Both the position numbers and the translations under genes were made by a program. A DNA stretch of 64,000 bases, taken from assembly GCF_001592105.1 (NCBI RefSeq), contig NZ_BCWE01000006.1, positions 1-64,000 on the forward strand, in the 5' to 3' direction. This document shows, piece by piece, positions 1 through 9,102 of this stretch. The notes under the pieces were generated by a model that was not told the origin of the DNA, ran no database searches, and was given only the letters and a program-made list of their open reading frames with translations. Position 1 is the stretch's first letter; every line of letters starts with the position of its first letter. The DNA is from Desulfolucanica intricata (GTDB lineage: Bacteria > Bacillota > Desulfotomaculia > Desulfotomaculales > Desulfofarciminaceae).

Positions 1-489
1 AGTATGGGACCTTTTGAAAAGTATATCGCACGCAGTTTCTTTTTTTGGATGGTTAGGTTTTTAAGAACTAAATACCAAAATGTACAAATAGTTTTTTTGG
101 CTCACCATGCTTTGGCCCAGGAAACTACTGAAGAAGAGTTCTTTACAAAAGGAAACAGTGGCGGTACCAGGTGCTCTTCAGTTTATGAATTAGCTCTTGA
201 TGTCATAGAAAAACGATATAGCCCTGAGGATTATAATATTTATGCGTTCCATTTTTCCGATGGTGACAACTTATCTTCGGATAATGAAAAGTGTGTAAAA
301 TTAGTAGAGAAGCTGCTTAAGGTCTGTAATATGGTCGGTTATGGAGAGATTGAGGGGCCATATTATTATACCAGTACCCTGCGTACAGCGTATAAAAAGA
401 TTGATAATCCGAAATTCACTACGGTCAGTATTCGTGATAAAAGCGGTGTCTATCCGGCTCTAAAAAGTTTCTTTAAGCAATCTTCTTAG
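1..489 (+). CDS. yhbH: YhbH/DUF444 sporulation-linked protein, C-terminal part
   Basis: The frame is open from the window edge, so the gene is 5'-truncated; 162 codons including the stop are visible. The segments [17 protein letters not shown] and [14 protein letters not shown] are typical of the UPF0229/DUF444 family, which has a von Willebrand A-like fold with the SDGDN loop at a metal-binding position. In Bacillus and Clostridia yhbH lies with spoVR and the prkA kinase and is expressed in sporulation or stress; its biochemical role is not known. It ends 14 bases before spoVR, which has its own strong ribosome binding site, so the two are probably co-transcribed. The first ATG in frame (position 4) is internal and should not be taken as the start. 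Confidence 0.9.
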   Translation, partial: SMGPFEKYIARSFFFWMVRFLRTKYQNVQIVFLAHHALAQETTEEEFFTKGNSGGTRCSSVYELALDVIEKRYSPEDYNIYAFHFSDGDNLSSDNEKCVKLVEKLLKVCNMVGYGEIEGPYYYTSTLRTAYKKIDNPKFTTVSIRDKSGVYPALKSFFKQSS

Positions 490-503
490 AAGGGGGGAAC
501 CGG

Positions 504-1970
504 ATGGCCGATGAATTGCAGTTGTTGGAAGAAGCTATAGAAAAGATTATTGCGAAGGCAAAGGAATTTAACTTGGATTTTTATGATATGTATTTTGAAA
601 TATGTCCTGCTGACATTCTCTATACCTTTGGGGCTTATGGGATGCCTACCCGTTTCTCCCACTGGACCTTCGGCAAAGCTTACCATAAAATGAAGACTCA
701 ATATGATTATAACTTAAGTCGTATATATGAGATGGTAATTAATTCAGATCCTTGTTATGCTTTTCTATTGGAGGGTAATTCACTGGTTCAAAATAAGATG
801 GTAGTAGCCCACGTATTAGGACACTGTGATTTTTTCAAAAATAATGCCCGCTTTAAACATACTTCTCGTTATATGGTAGAGTCTATGGCCAATGCCGCTG
901 AACGTATCAGGGGTTATGAATTTAAATACGGAAGAGAACGAGTGGAGAGTTTTTTGGATTCAGTGATTTCCATACAGGAACATATTAACCCGTATCAATA
1001 TATTAAGGAAGGTAACAGTAAGAAAACGGACAAAAAACATAAAAATAATTGTGGTGGCGGATGCGATAGTTGCGGCTCTCACAAGCATAATTATGAGGAC
1101 TCACCTTATGAGGATCTGTGGTCTTTGGATAATAAAGAAGGTTGTGGCTGTGGAGGAAAGTGTAAAAAAGAACAGCAAAGTTATAAAAAGTTTCCGGAAC
1201 AGCCGGAAAAAGATTTGTTGTTTTTCCTTATGCATTATGCAAAAGATCTTGAAGATTGGCAGAGGGATATTATTTCTGTTATTAGAGAAGAAATGCTCTA
1301 TTTCTGGCCTCAGATGGAAACTAAGATAATGAATGAAGGTTGGGCATCTTATTGGCACTCCCGGATTATGAGAGAAATTGACCTTGATGAGGCGGAAGCA
1401 ATAGAATTTGCTAAAATGCATGCCGGTGTAATTATGCCTTCTAAGACCAGCCTGAATCCATATCATCTGGGGCTTAAAATTTTTGAAGATATTGAAAAAC
1501 GTTGGAATGAACCTTCTGATGAGGAAAAAGAGCGTTTTGGCCGGCAAGGTGGAGAAGGACGCCAGAAAATATTTGAAGTACGGGAAATGGAAAATGATCA
1601 ATCTTTTTTGCGTAATTATCTAACTAAGGAATTAGTTGAGGAATTGGATTTATACGTATTTCGGCGGGTAGGTTACGATTGGAAAATAACTGATAAGAAT
1701 TGGGAAACTGTACGGGATACTCTGGTAAATAACCTTACAAATTGTGGCTTTCCCATTATTGTTGTCGAGGATGCGGATTTTTCGAAGCGGGGAGAATTGT
1801 ATTTGAAGCATTGTTATGAAGATTTAGAGTTAGATGTTTTCTATTTGGAAAAAACTCTGCCCTATGTGTATAAGCTGTGGGGACGGCAAGTACATTTGGA
1901 AACTATAATTGATAATAAACCGGTATTGTTTACTTTTAACGGTGAAAAAAGCATAAAAAAATTTCTTTAA
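504..1970 (+). CDS. spoVR: Stage V sporulation protein R, with Cys-rich insert
   Basis: This 488-residue protein is a SpoVR family member; in Bacillus subtilis SpoVR is needed for normal spore cortex formation. Family hallmarks include the N-terminal [12 protein letters not shown]-like region, [11 protein letters not shown] near residue 101 and [14 protein letters not shown] near 276. The ATG follows AAGGGGGGAACC. Unusual here is a stretch at residues about 178-222 with Cys at 183, 187, 190, 214, 216 and 220 plus His 192 and 194, embedded in Gly/Lys/Asp-rich sequence. That looks like a small metal-binding or Fe-S-type module inserted between the two conserved halves. A strong terminator follows directly. 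The family call is secure; the meaning of the insert is unknown. Confidence 0.95.
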   Translation: MADELQLLEEAIEKIIAKAKEFNLDFYDMYFEICPADILYTFGAYGMPTRFSHWTFGKAYHKMKTQYDYNLSRIYEMVINSDPCYAFLLEGNSLVQNKMVVAHVLGHCDFFKNNARFKHTSRYMVESMANAAERIRGYEFKYGRERVESFLDSVISIQEHINPYQYIKEGNSKKTDKKHKNNCGGGCDSCGSHKHNYEDSPYEDLWSLDNKEGCGCGGKCKKEQQSYKKFPEQPEKDLLFFLMHYAKDLEDWQRDIISVIREEMLYFWPQMETKIMNEGWASYWHSRIMREIDLDEAEAIEFAKMHAGVIMPSKTSLNPYHLGLKIFEDIEKRWNEPSDEEKERFGRQGGEGRQKIFEVREMENDQSFLRNYLTKELVEELDLYVFRRVGYDWKITDKNWETVRDTLVNNLTNCGFPIIVVEDADFSKRGELYLKHCYEDLELDVFYLEKTLPYVYKLWGRQVHLETIIDNKPVLFTFNGEKSIKKFL

Positions 1971-1971
1971 A

Positions 1972-2005
1972 AAGAAGACCTCCCCGGTAGGGAAGGTCTT
2001 CTTTT
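1972..2005. terminator. Bidirectional intrinsic terminator between spoVR and the radical SAM gene
   Basis: AAGAAGACCT pairs with AGGTCTTCTT around a short CCCCGGTAGGG core, with T runs on both strands. It ends spoVR on the plus strand and the convergent radical SAM gene on the minus strand. Confidence 0.85.
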
Positions 2006-2048
2006 GTGATTTTTGTTTATTATGGAAATAACTTATTATCTTTGTAAT

Positions 2049-2960
2049 TTAATTTAATATCCTTAACCCCAACTTATTAGCATACTCAAGAGCTTCTTCA
2101 AATTCCTTAGTGTTTAATCTTTTTGATATCTCTTTATAATTGAAAGCTTGATGGGTAGGATAATATTGATCCATCAAGTTAACAAGGCAATCAGACGATA
2201 GCTCTTCTTTAATAAATTTTAAAACTTCTTTTGTATCTGCCAGGCCTCCTGGCATCATAAGGTGTCTGATAATCAGTCCTTTGTATGCTATACCCTGTTC
2301 ATTTATTTTTAAGCCTCCAACTTGCCGATCCATTTCTTTTAAAGCCATTTTTACTATTTCGGGATAGTTTTTTATTTTAGAGTACTTTTGCCCTCGTTCG
2401 GCTAAATTATATTTAAAGTCAGGCATATAAATGTCAATTACATTTTCTAATAAAGTTAAGGTTTCTAATTTTTCATAACCGCCACAGTTATAAACTAATG
2501 GTAACGTTAATCCTTTTTCAGCTGCCAATAAGACTGCTTCTAAAATATTAGCTACAAAATGTGTGGGAGTGACGAAGTTAATATTGTGACACTTATAATA
2601 ATCTTGTAACTTAAGCATAATTTCTGCCAGTTTTTTATTAGAAATTAATTCTCCTTCTCCACCAAAGCTCAACTCACAATTTTGACAAAAAACACAACGC
2701 ATATTACAGTAGCCAAAGAAAATGGTTCCTGAACCATATTTACCAACCAAAGGAGCTTCTTCACCCATATGTGGTCCGTAATTGGAAATTACCACTTTAT
2801 CAGTAGCACGGCAAAAACCTAGTTCCTCTTTTCGATTGACTCCACAGTTATGTGGGCATAAATTGCATTCTGTTAATTGTTTTAAGGCTTTCTTTACCCT
2901 TTCTTGTAATTTACCACTGGCTAATAGCTTACGATAGTTTGGTTCATAGTTTATTTGCAT
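2049..2960 (-). CDS. PflX-type radical SAM protein (COG1313-like)
   Basis: A 303-residue radical SAM protein resembling pyruvate formate-lyase activating enzymes, of the PflX group. It has an N-terminal CNLCPHNC motif, then the SAM cluster motif CNMRCVFC (CX3CX2C), and later NCGGYE and DFKYN, which recur in this group. The family cleaves S-adenosylmethionine using a [4Fe-4S] cluster; the target of this protein is unknown. The frame can be extended to a TTG at 3005, but the ATG at 2960 is preceded by AAAGGATGG at good spacing and begins where homologous sequence seems to begin, so I prefer it. It stands alone on the minus strand, with no pfl gene visible nearby. Confidence 0.85.
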   Translation of the reverse strand: MQINYEPNYRKLLASGKLQERVKKALKQLTECNLCPHNCGVNRKEELGFCRATDKVVISNYGPHMGEEAPLVGKYGSGTIFFGYCNMRCVFCQNCELSFGGEGELISNKKLAEIMLKLQDYYKCHNINFVTPTHFVANILEAVLLAAEKGLTLPLVYNCGGYEKLETLTLLENVIDIYMPDFKYNLAERGQKYSKIKNYPEIVKMALKEMDRQVGGLKINEQGIAYKGLIIRHLMMPGGLADTKEVLKFIKEELSSDCLVNLMDQYYPTHQAFNYKEISKRLNTKEFEEALEYANKLGLRILN

Positions 2961-3078
2961 TTTTAGACCATCCTTTAGATGCAGTAGTGTAAATAAATTT
3001 TTCAAGAAATATTTTAAACCTTAAAAATTTTAATATACTAATACCATTTATTATAGATATTATTGGGAGGAAATTTAT

Positions 3079-3633
3079 GTGAGAATAGGACTTTGCGGTG
3101 CTCAAGGTACAGGGAAATCGACTCTTTCCAAGGCTTTGGCAAAAGAACTGGGGCTACCGCTTATAGAAGAGCAGGCCCGTATCGCGGCAAAGCTTTTTGG
3201 AATAACCAGGCCTTCACGTGATATAAAAGTTAGGCCGGAATTAGGGAGATTGTTTGAGGTTCAGTGTCTCATTCTCCAATTGCAGTCTGAGGAGAGGTAT
3301 AAACAGGGGTTTGTAAGTGACCGGACTGTTATAGATATTGCAGTTTACTGGAGTAAGTGGCTTGCCTATACAACACCTGCAGTCATGAATCGATTTATCT
3401 ACGAGTTATGTAAGCACCGGGCTAAAACATACGATATGGTACTGTATTTAGCCCCGGAAATACCCTTGGAGGATGACGAGTTTCGGAGTACAAATCCGGA
3501 ATACCAGGCAGAATTAGACTTTTGGGTACGGGCTATGTTGAAAATATGTAACCCGCCGGTATTGTTCAGGGTAACGGGTACATTAGAAGAAAGGATAAGT
3601 CAGATTCTTTCGCTAATAAAGTATTACCAGTGA
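3079..3633 (+). CDS. NadR/Ttd14-like P-loop ATPase or kinase
   Basis: A 184-residue protein beginning with a Walker A motif, GAQGTGKST, at residues 7-15. A DRTVIDIAVY segment follows in the middle, as in NadR-type nucleoside kinases and AAA_28 proteins, where this Asp-Arg lies near the phosphoacceptor. The start is GTG at 3079, eight bases after GGGAGG; an overlapping ATG two bases earlier is out of frame. It is a single-gene unit facing the cupin gene. Substrate specificity cannot be read from sequence; ribosylnicotinamide kinase is one possibility among several. Confidence 0.75.
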   Translation: MRIGLCGAQGTGKSTLSKALAKELGLPLIEEQARIAAKLFGITRPSRDIKVRPELGRLFEVQCLILQLQSEERYKQGFVSDRTVIDIAVYWSKWLAYTTPAVMNRFIYELCKHRAKTYDMVLYLAPEIPLEDDEFRSTNPEYQAELDFWVRAMLKICNPPVLFRVTGTLEERISQILSLIKYYQ

Positions 3634-3800
3634 TAAAGATACTTGAGAATTGTTTGTTTTATAAATGTGAGAAAAATATAAAGACATTTCCCACCCGGGA
3701 AGCTATTGTAATTCATGGGCCCGTTTTTAGATTAGTCAAGACTTAACTAAGTTAAGAGCCTTACAGGGAGAACGTAGACTTTTACAGTATAACGAATAAA

Positions 3801-3841
3801 CAAGAAAAGCGCGCTTAGAGGGAGCCAAATGAGCGCGCTAT
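3801..3841 (-). terminator. Terminator downstream of the cupin gene
   Basis: Two copies of the self-complementary AGCGCGCT flank a 16-base loop; read on the minus strand the stem is followed by TTTTCTTG. It lies 13 bases beyond the cupin stop. The rest of the 220-bp gap (3634-3800) holds no gene I can support. Confidence 0.7.
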
Positions 3842-3853
3842 TAATTTTAAAAA

Positions 3854-4201
3854 CTAAGTAGTTTTTTTAATCACTGTGAGAAGCATCTTGAATCTTTCCC
3901 GTGCTTCCAAACCATGGGGTATATCTGAAGGCATAACAACTGCTTCACCGGCCTTTACTACCAGTGTTTTACCGCCAATGGTTATTTCTGCTTCCCCATC
4001 TAATATTTGCACCAGGGCATCCCCGGATGTAGTGTGAGTGCTTATTCCTTCCCCCTTATCTAAGGAAAAAAGAGTAATATTTACGAAAGGTAATTGGGCT
4101 ATTGTTCTGCTTATTACTTGTTTTTCTTCATAATTTACCAAATCTTGTAACACTAGTGCCTTGGAGAATTCTATATTTTTCATTAATTCAACATTTGTCA
4201 T
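3854..4201 (-). CDS. Small cupin-domain protein
   Basis: This 115-residue protein is a single cupin barrel. Cupin motif 1 appears as GISTHTTSGDALVQILDGEAE and motif 2 as GEAVVMPSDIPHGLEA. The two metal-ligand regions are present but reduced: one His of the usual HxH pair in motif 1 is replaced (THTTS), and His of motif 2 is kept. Such proteins often bind a metal and a small ligand; the function is unknown. The ATG follows AGGAGG at good spacing. It is divergent from the CGGC-like gene, with a 185-bp AT-rich spacer that must hold both promoters. Confidence 0.8.
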   Translation of the reverse strand: MTNVELMKNIEFSKALVLQDLVNYEEKQVISRTIAQLPFVNITLFSLDKGEGISTHTTSGDALVQILDGEAEITIGGKTLVVKAGEAVVMPSDIPHGLEARERFKMLLTVIKKTT

Positions 4202-4386
4202 AATTTTATCCTCCTAATTATTATTATTACTATTGTGACCAAATTAGGCTTCATTAATTAAGGTTTTCGATTAAATTTAATTACCGTGGGTTTTATAAAA
4301 AATAGAAAAATTTACAGTTTTAATTATAGGAATATCATGGTTAATGTAGAATTAAGAAATATATCTTATAAGGTGAGGTGAAATAT

Positions 4387-4728
4387 ATGAGGGTTTTAAT
4401 AGTTTCCTGCGGTTCTTATGCATCTCAAGGGTATGGTTGCCCGGGTGAGTGGAAATGCCTTAAGGCTGCTAATGACAAGGAAGGGGAGTTCTCCGCGTAT
4501 GATTCGGCACAGGTGGTGGGCTTTTTGGAGTGTGAGTGCTCCGGACGCCAGCTAATCCCTAATATTGGCTATGTCAAGAAAAATTCGGATTTTGACGTAA
4601 TTCATCTTTCTACTTGTATGGTCAATGCTTGGCCCGGTTGTCCTTACATGGATATAGACGAACTGGTAAAAAAAATAGAAGGCAAGTTTGGTGTAAAAGT
4701 TGTAAAGGGAACCCATAACTATGGATAA
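4387..4728 (+). CDS. CGGC-domain-like small Cys-rich protein
   Basis: A 113-residue protein that I match to the CGGC domain family from the layout: an N-terminal hydrophobic strand ending in SCG, CPGEWKC near residue 20, a GEFSAY segment, a central Cys pair and HLSTC. CGGC proteins are thought to bind metals through conserved Cys. Here the signature position reads ECECSGR rather than CGGCPGR, so it is a divergent member. ATG 4387 is chosen over GTG 4378 because AGGTGAGGTG lies directly upstream of 4387 and overlaps 4378. It is monocistronic, ended by a long terminator. Confidence 0.65.
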   Translation: MRVLIVSCGSYASQGYGCPGEWKCLKAANDKEGEFSAYDSAQVVGFLECECSGRQLIPNIGYVKKNSDFDVIHLSTCMVNAWPGCPYMDIDELVKKIEGKFGVKVVKGTHNYG

Positions 4729-4779
4729 AATCAAGTAAAAGACCTCTGTCATATGACAGGGGTCTTTTACTTGATTTTG
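4727..4779. terminator. Long, near-perfect bidirectional terminator
   Basis: AAAATCAAGTAAAAGACC is mirrored by GGTCTTTTACTTGATTTT around CTCTGTCATATGACAGG, a stem of more than 20 bp with T-rich ends on both strands. It starts inside the stop codon of the CGGC-like gene. The following 238 bp up to ku contain no gene I can support. Confidence 0.85.
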
Positions 4780-5017
4780 CATTGGAAAAAGATTCCTGTC
4801 CATGAAGGACGAGTTAAGTCTGCATATAATTTGTTAGGTCTTTAATCCACTTTATCTGGCTAACTAAGGTAGATTCCTGGCATTGATACCTGAGCATTCG
4901 GTGGATTTTACCATGTGAGTGTTAAAAAGACATCCACAAGGTAGGATGCGGCGATTATTTTCAGAATTTCATTTTTAAATAAGGGGATAATATAAAAAAC
5001 TTGTATGGGGTGAGAAT

Positions 5018-5824
5018 ATGCGTCCTCTTTGGAAGGGAGCAGTTACTTTTGGTTTGGTATATGTACCGGTAAAGCTTTATGCTGCTACTGAGAAGAAGGA
5101 TATTAAATTTAATTATTTACATGAGAAGTGTAAAACGCCGGTGCAATACCGGCGTTATTGTCCATATTGTGACGCTGAAATACCTGGTAATGAGATTGTT
5201 CGGGGTTACGAATTTGAAAAGGGAAAGTATGTGATTATGAGGGAAGAGGATTTTGAGCGTCTTCCGGGTGGTGCCACTAAGAGCATTGATATACTTGATT
5301 TTGTAAACCTTTCTGAGATAGATCCGGTGTATTTTGATAGAGCATATTACCTGGCTCCGGGTGAGGGGGGGCAAAAGGTTTATGAATTATTAAAACGGTC
5401 TATGCGGGAAACCGGAAAAGTAGCAGTGGCGAAAATTGTTATTCGAAGTAAAGAGTCACTTGCAGCCATCAGGGTGGCGGAAAATATATTAGTGATGAGT
5501 ACTATGTATTATCCTGAAGAAGTGAGAAAAGCCGCTGCTATTGATGAAATCAATTATCATGTAGAGCTTCATGAAAATGAAGTAAAAATGGCCGTAAATT
5601 TAATTAATAATTTATCGGATGAATTTCAACCCGATAAATATACCAGTGAATACCGGCAGGCACTGATGGAAGTTATTCAGTCGAAGGTTGCTGGAGAAGA
5701 AATTACTCCTCCTGCCCGCCCGGAGGCCGGAAAAGTGGTTGACTTGATGAGTGCTCTTAAGGCTAGTATTGATTTAGCTAAAGAGGAACGTAATACCGGT
5801 AAGAAAGTCATAAAAAGTTCCTAA
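5018..5824 (+). CDS. ku: Ku homodimer protein of bacterial NHEJ
   Basis: This 268-residue protein starts MRPLWKGAVTFGLVYVPVKL, the standard start of bacterial Ku, and has the family's usual length. Bacterial Ku forms a ring-shaped homodimer that threads onto double-strand break ends and recruits the LigD-type ligase. A Cys set near residues 38-52 (HEKCK and CPYC) could bind a metal. The C-terminus (from about 240) is Lys-rich, as is usual for the ligase- or DNA-contacting tail. It lies 16 bases upstream of the ligase gene, with the polymerase gene next, forming an end-joining cluster. In spore formers such genes protect dormant DNA; expression timing here is not known. Confidence 0.95.
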   Translation: MRPLWKGAVTFGLVYVPVKLYAATEKKDIKFNYLHEKCKTPVQYRRYCPYCDAEIPGNEIVRGYEFEKGKYVIMREEDFERLPGGATKSIDILDFVNLSEIDPVYFDRAYYLAPGEGGQKVYELLKRSMRETGKVAVAKIVIRSKESLAAIRVAENILVMSTMYYPEEVRKAAAIDEINYHVELHENEVKMAVNLINNLSDEFQPDKYTSEYRQALMEVIQSKVAGEEITPPARPEAGKVVDLMSALKASIDLAKEERNTGKKVIKSS

Positions 5825-5840
5825 GGGTGGTTTTGATATA

Positions 5841-6788
5841 ATGAAAGAAATTCCTATAACTAAACCGATGTTGGCGGTTTCCAGGGAACCCTTCGACAGC
5901 GAAGATTATCTTTATGAGATTAAATGGGACGGTTACCGGGGTATGGTCTATTTAAAAAACGGTAATGTAAATATTCGATCCAGAAATTTATTGGATTTGA
6001 CCGGCATTTTCCCGGAATTAAGTAATTTATCGGAGAAAGTAAGGAAGTGTCCTGTTCTTCTTGATGGAGAGATTATTGTATTGAGGGATGGGCGTCCTTC
6101 TTTTGCTGCTCTTCAAGCAAGGGGAAGAATGGAAAGCGGACTAAAAATTCAGCAAGCAGCGCGGCACAGTCCGGCATTATTTGTGGCCTTTGATTTATTA
6201 TACATGGATGGTCTTTCTGTTATGGACAGGCCCTTAAAAGAAAGAAAAGATTTGTTGTCGGAAATAGTCAATCCCGGGGAGAATTTAATTGTTTCAGAAT
6301 ATATATTAAAAGCCGGCAAACAATTTGCCGCTGCTTGTGCTTCACAGGGGTTAGAGGGAGCAGTGGCAAAGCGTTTGGACAGTCCGTATTTACCCGGTAA
6401 ACGTTCTTCCTTTTGGGCGAAGTTTCGTTATATCAGAGAAGCCGATTTGATAATTTGCGGTTATCAGGCAGGGCATGGAGAAAGAAATTTGAGATCTTTA
6501 GTGTTGGGGGGATACCGTTTGGGAAAATTAATATATCAGGGGAAAGTAGGTACCGGCTTTAGTAACCAAGAATCCAAACAGCTCTTAGCGGTTTTGAAGG
6601 AACTGAAAGTTTCCGATCCTGTTCTGGATTTGCCCCGGGAAGAAATTGATAAAACTTATTGGGTTCGTCCTTGTCTGGTTTGCGTGGTAAATTATCTTAC
6701 AGTTACAGCTGACGGCCGCCTGCGTCATCCCAGCTTTAAAGGACTGAGGACGGATAAAAGTCCTGAAAATTGTCAGGCTTTAAGCTAG
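5841..6788 (+). CDS. ligD: ATP-dependent DNA ligase, LigD ligase domain as a separate protein
   Basis: A 315-residue protein with the covalent nucleotidyltransferase motif EIKWDGYRG, in which Lys27 is the expected AMP acceptor. Next come LLDGEIIVL, FVAFDLLYMDG, EGAVAKR and FWAKFR, the remaining ligase motifs, followed by an OB-fold region (residues about 205-300). It corresponds to the ligase domain of LigD alone, without fused polymerase or phosphoesterase domains. It would seal breaks held by Ku. It starts at an ATG 16 bases after ku; the polymerase gene follows after 109 bases. Confidence 0.92.
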   Translation: MKEIPITKPMLAVSREPFDSEDYLYEIKWDGYRGMVYLKNGNVNIRSRNLLDLTGIFPELSNLSEKVRKCPVLLDGEIIVLRDGRPSFAALQARGRMESGLKIQQAARHSPALFVAFDLLYMDGLSVMDRPLKERKDLLSEIVNPGENLIVSEYILKAGKQFAAACASQGLEGAVAKRLDSPYLPGKRSSFWAKFRYIREADLIICGYQAGHGERNLRSLVLGGYRLGKLIYQGKVGTGFSNQESKQLLAVLKELKVSDPVLDLPREEIDKTYWVRPCLVCVVNYLTVTADGRLRHPSFKGLRTDKSPENCQALS

Positions 6789-6897
6789 CCTCATTAATAA
6801 TGTCGTTATCGTTTCAGTGATCTTAATTTAAGCATTTTTATGATGCAGTCAACTATAAAATAAAATATATTTCCCTTTAGATTTCAGGAGTGAGAGG

Positions 6898-7818
6898 ATG
6901 AGTATAATTACAACTGTAAATGTAGCTGATAAAGAAGTAAAATTAACAAATCTGCAGAAAAACTTTTGGCCGGGGGATATTACTAAGGCACATTTGGTCA
7001 AATATTACTATGAAATGGCCCCGGTGCTTTTACCTCACCTGTATAATCGTCCGCTGGTCATGAAACGTTATCCGGATGGTATTGACGGGGAGGCGTTCTA
7101 TCAAAAAGAATGTCCTGATTACGCTCCTGCTTGGATTAAAACGGTACCGGTGGAGCACTCAGAAAAGGTAGTTAATTACATTGTATGTGATAACCCTGCT
7201 GCTCTGGTTTGGTTGGCGAATCAGGGATGTATTGAAATTCACCCCTGGCTATCCCGTATTGAAAATGTGGAATGTCCGAACATAGCTGTGATGGATCTTG
7301 ACCCGGCACCGGGGGCCACTTTTAATGATGTCCTGGAAATTGCCCTGCTGGTTAAAAAGGCACTTGAAGAATTTAACTTACGCTCATACCCGAAAACCTC
7401 CGGGGCTACCGGCCTGCATATATTTATTCCTATAAAACCGATATACGCTTATAAAACTGTAACTAAAGTCATGCAGTATATAGCAGAATTAATTGTCAAA
7501 ACACATCCCACAAAGGCTACTGTCGAGAGAAAGGTTGCCAAAAGAACCGGTAAAGTTTATTTAGATTATCTACAAAATGGCCGTGGTAAGACTATGGCTT
7601 TTCAATATAGCCTTCGTCCCTTACCCGGTGCTCCCGTATCAACTCCGGTTTACTGGGAAGAAATCGAAGCAAAAAAAGTAGAACCAGGAAGTTTTAATAT
7701 TCATAATATTTTTACAAGAATAAAAAAAGTAGGGGATATCTATCGAGGGGCCTTGTCAGAGGACCAAATTCTTGATACAATACTTAACTTAATAAACATA
7801 AATAATAAAAATCATTGA
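6898..7818 (+). CDS. ligD: LigD-type polymerase/primase domain protein
   Basis: A 306-residue stand-alone version of the LigD polymerase domain (archaeo-eukaryotic primase fold). The metal-binding pair appears as VMDLDPAPG with Asp133 and Asp135, and the SGATGLHIF motif with its His follows about 35 residues later. Such polymerases add ribonucleotides and fill gaps at broken ends before ligation. The ATG follows AGGAGTGAGAGG. With Ku and the ligase upstream it completes a split NHEJ set. No phosphoesterase (3'-end cleaning) domain is fused here or encoded next to it. Confidence 0.92.
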   Translation: MSIITTVNVADKEVKLTNLQKNFWPGDITKAHLVKYYYEMAPVLLPHLYNRPLVMKRYPDGIDGEAFYQKECPDYAPAWIKTVPVEHSEKVVNYIVCDNPAALVWLANQGCIEIHPWLSRIENVECPNIAVMDLDPAPGATFNDVLEIALLVKKALEEFNLRSYPKTSGATGLHIFIPIKPIYAYKTVTKVMQYIAELIVKTHPTKATVERKVAKRTGKVYLDYLQNGRGKTMAFQYSLRPLPGAPVSTPVYWEEIEAKKVEPGSFNIHNIFTRIKKVGDIYRGALSEDQILDTILNLININNKNH

Positions 7819-7929
7819 ACTTTAAAAGCAGGAAAATAAAAACTTTCCACGAAGAGACCACTTAAATAGTTTTTTTTACTGTTTATGGTAAATGACATTA
7901 ATGAATAAGCAGGGGGCGGAATATATAAA

Positions 7930-9027
7930 TTGAAAGAAAGAATTTACTGGCTTTGCTGGCAAACCATAATGCCCGGCTCAGCCAGGCGAATTTGGCAATT
8001 ATATAAGGCTTTTGGTTCGTTAAAGGCCGCCTGGGAGGCATCGGATAAAGAAATTCAGTCTTTGGTGGGTACAAACAGTAGGGCGGCGGAAGCTCTTCTA
8101 AAGGCCCGCAGTTGTCTTGACCCGATACGGGAAATAGATGAATTAAATAAAATCGGGGCTGAGTACATAACTTATAAAGACCCTAATTATCCGGAAAATC
8201 TTAAGTCCGTTTACGATCCTCCTCCTGTCCTGTTTGTATTGGGTAAAATCTTGCCGGTTGATAAATTGGCCGTAGCTTTAGTAGGGGCACGAAAAGCGAG
8301 TTCCTATGGATTGGCCGTGGCCCAAAAATTGGCGGGTGAACTTGCTAAGGTCGGAATAACCGTAGTAAGCGGGATGGCCCGGGGTATTGATAGTGCTTCA
8401 CATAAAGGGAGTCTTTTGGCCCAAGGTCGGACAGTTGCTGTTTTGGGGAGCGGTTTAAATGTAGTGTATCCCAGGGAAAACCGAAAGTTATTGGAAGAGA
8501 TTTCGTCTTCGGGTGCTGTTATTACTGAATTTCCGTTGGGCTCTAAGCCTGAAGCCTGGCATTTCCCCATGCGTAACCGGGTCATCAGCGGCCTTACACG
8601 GGCAACAGTAGTTGTAGAGGCTGCTCAAAAAAGCGGGGCATTAATTACTGCAGATTTTGCTTTGGAGCAGGGGAGAGAGGTTATGGCAGTTCCAGGCAGT
8701 ATCGGGAGTCCGCTCAGCCGGGGTCCGCACCAGTTAATTAAACAGGGAGCCAAATTAGTTGAAAATGTTCAGGATATACTGGAAGAGTTGGGTATAACCT
8801 CTCTATTTCCGGAAGAAAATACTCACCAAAAGATGAAAATTAAGTTAAATAAAAGTGAAGATTCTGTTTTGAAAATTGTTACCTTAGAGCCGATACATTT
8901 TGATGAAATAGTATATAAATCTAATTTACCGGCGCAGCAGGTTTTATCGACTTTAATGCTATTAGAATTAAAGGGATTGATTCGTCAACTTCCGGGGCGC
9001 TATTATGCCTCCAGTGAGGTTGGTTAG
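7930..9027 (+). CDS. dprA: DNA-processing protein DprA
   Basis: A 365-residue DprA/Smf protein that loads RecA on incoming single-stranded DNA in natural transformation. An N-terminal helix-hairpin region (about 1-75) precedes a Rossmann-like domain with VALVGARKASSYG, SGMARGIDSASHKG and AVLGSGLNVVYP, and a C-terminal winged-helix DML1-like region. The start is TTG at 7930 behind GGGGGCGG. It lies just before topA, a conserved pairing in Firmicutes. Many non-competent bacteria also keep this gene, so it is not evidence of competence by itself. Confidence 0.93.
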   Translation: MKERIYWLCWQTIMPGSARRIWQLYKAFGSLKAAWEASDKEIQSLVGTNSRAAEALLKARSCLDPIREIDELNKIGAEYITYKDPNYPENLKSVYDPPPVLFVLGKILPVDKLAVALVGARKASSYGLAVAQKLAGELAKVGITVVSGMARGIDSASHKGSLLAQGRTVAVLGSGLNVVYPRENRKLLEEISSSGAVITEFPLGSKPEAWHFPMRNRVISGLTRATVVVEAAQKSGALITADFALEQGREVMAVPGSIGSPLSRGPHQLIKQGAKLVENVQDILEELGITSLFPEENTHQKMKIKLNKSEDSVLKIVTLEPIHFDEIVYKSNLPAQQVLSTLMLLELKGLIRQLPGRYYASSEVG

Positions 9028-9102
9028 TTTTTAAAAATTATAATAAGTCAATAATAATGGACAGTTGAAACATAGGCAACAGAGAAATTGGGGTGGACCA
9101 TA

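Noticed and set aside
1101-1601. 166-codon minus-strand ORF inside spoVR
   Set aside because: It is a shadow of the spoVR frame, has no ribosome binding site or family resemblance, and covers the spoVR coding region entirely.
4552-4803. 83-codon minus-strand ORF across the terminator after the CGGC-like gene
   Set aside because: It begins in the terminator region and runs antisense to the CGGC-like gene; no ribosome binding site.
4821-4854. Possible forespore (SigG-type) promoter before ku
   Set aside because: A TGCATA -35 is present but the best -10 is mismatched and 21 bases away.
4930-4950. CATCC/GGATG inverted repeat before ku
   Set aside because: Five-base arms with a long loop; too weak to call an operator or attenuator.
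4956-4970. CodY-box-like sequence upstream of ku
   Set aside because: Only 11 of 15 positions match the consensus, which is expected by chance in AT-rich DNA.
7870-7880. T-rich run between the polymerase gene and dprA as a terminator
   Set aside because: No adequate stem precedes the T run.
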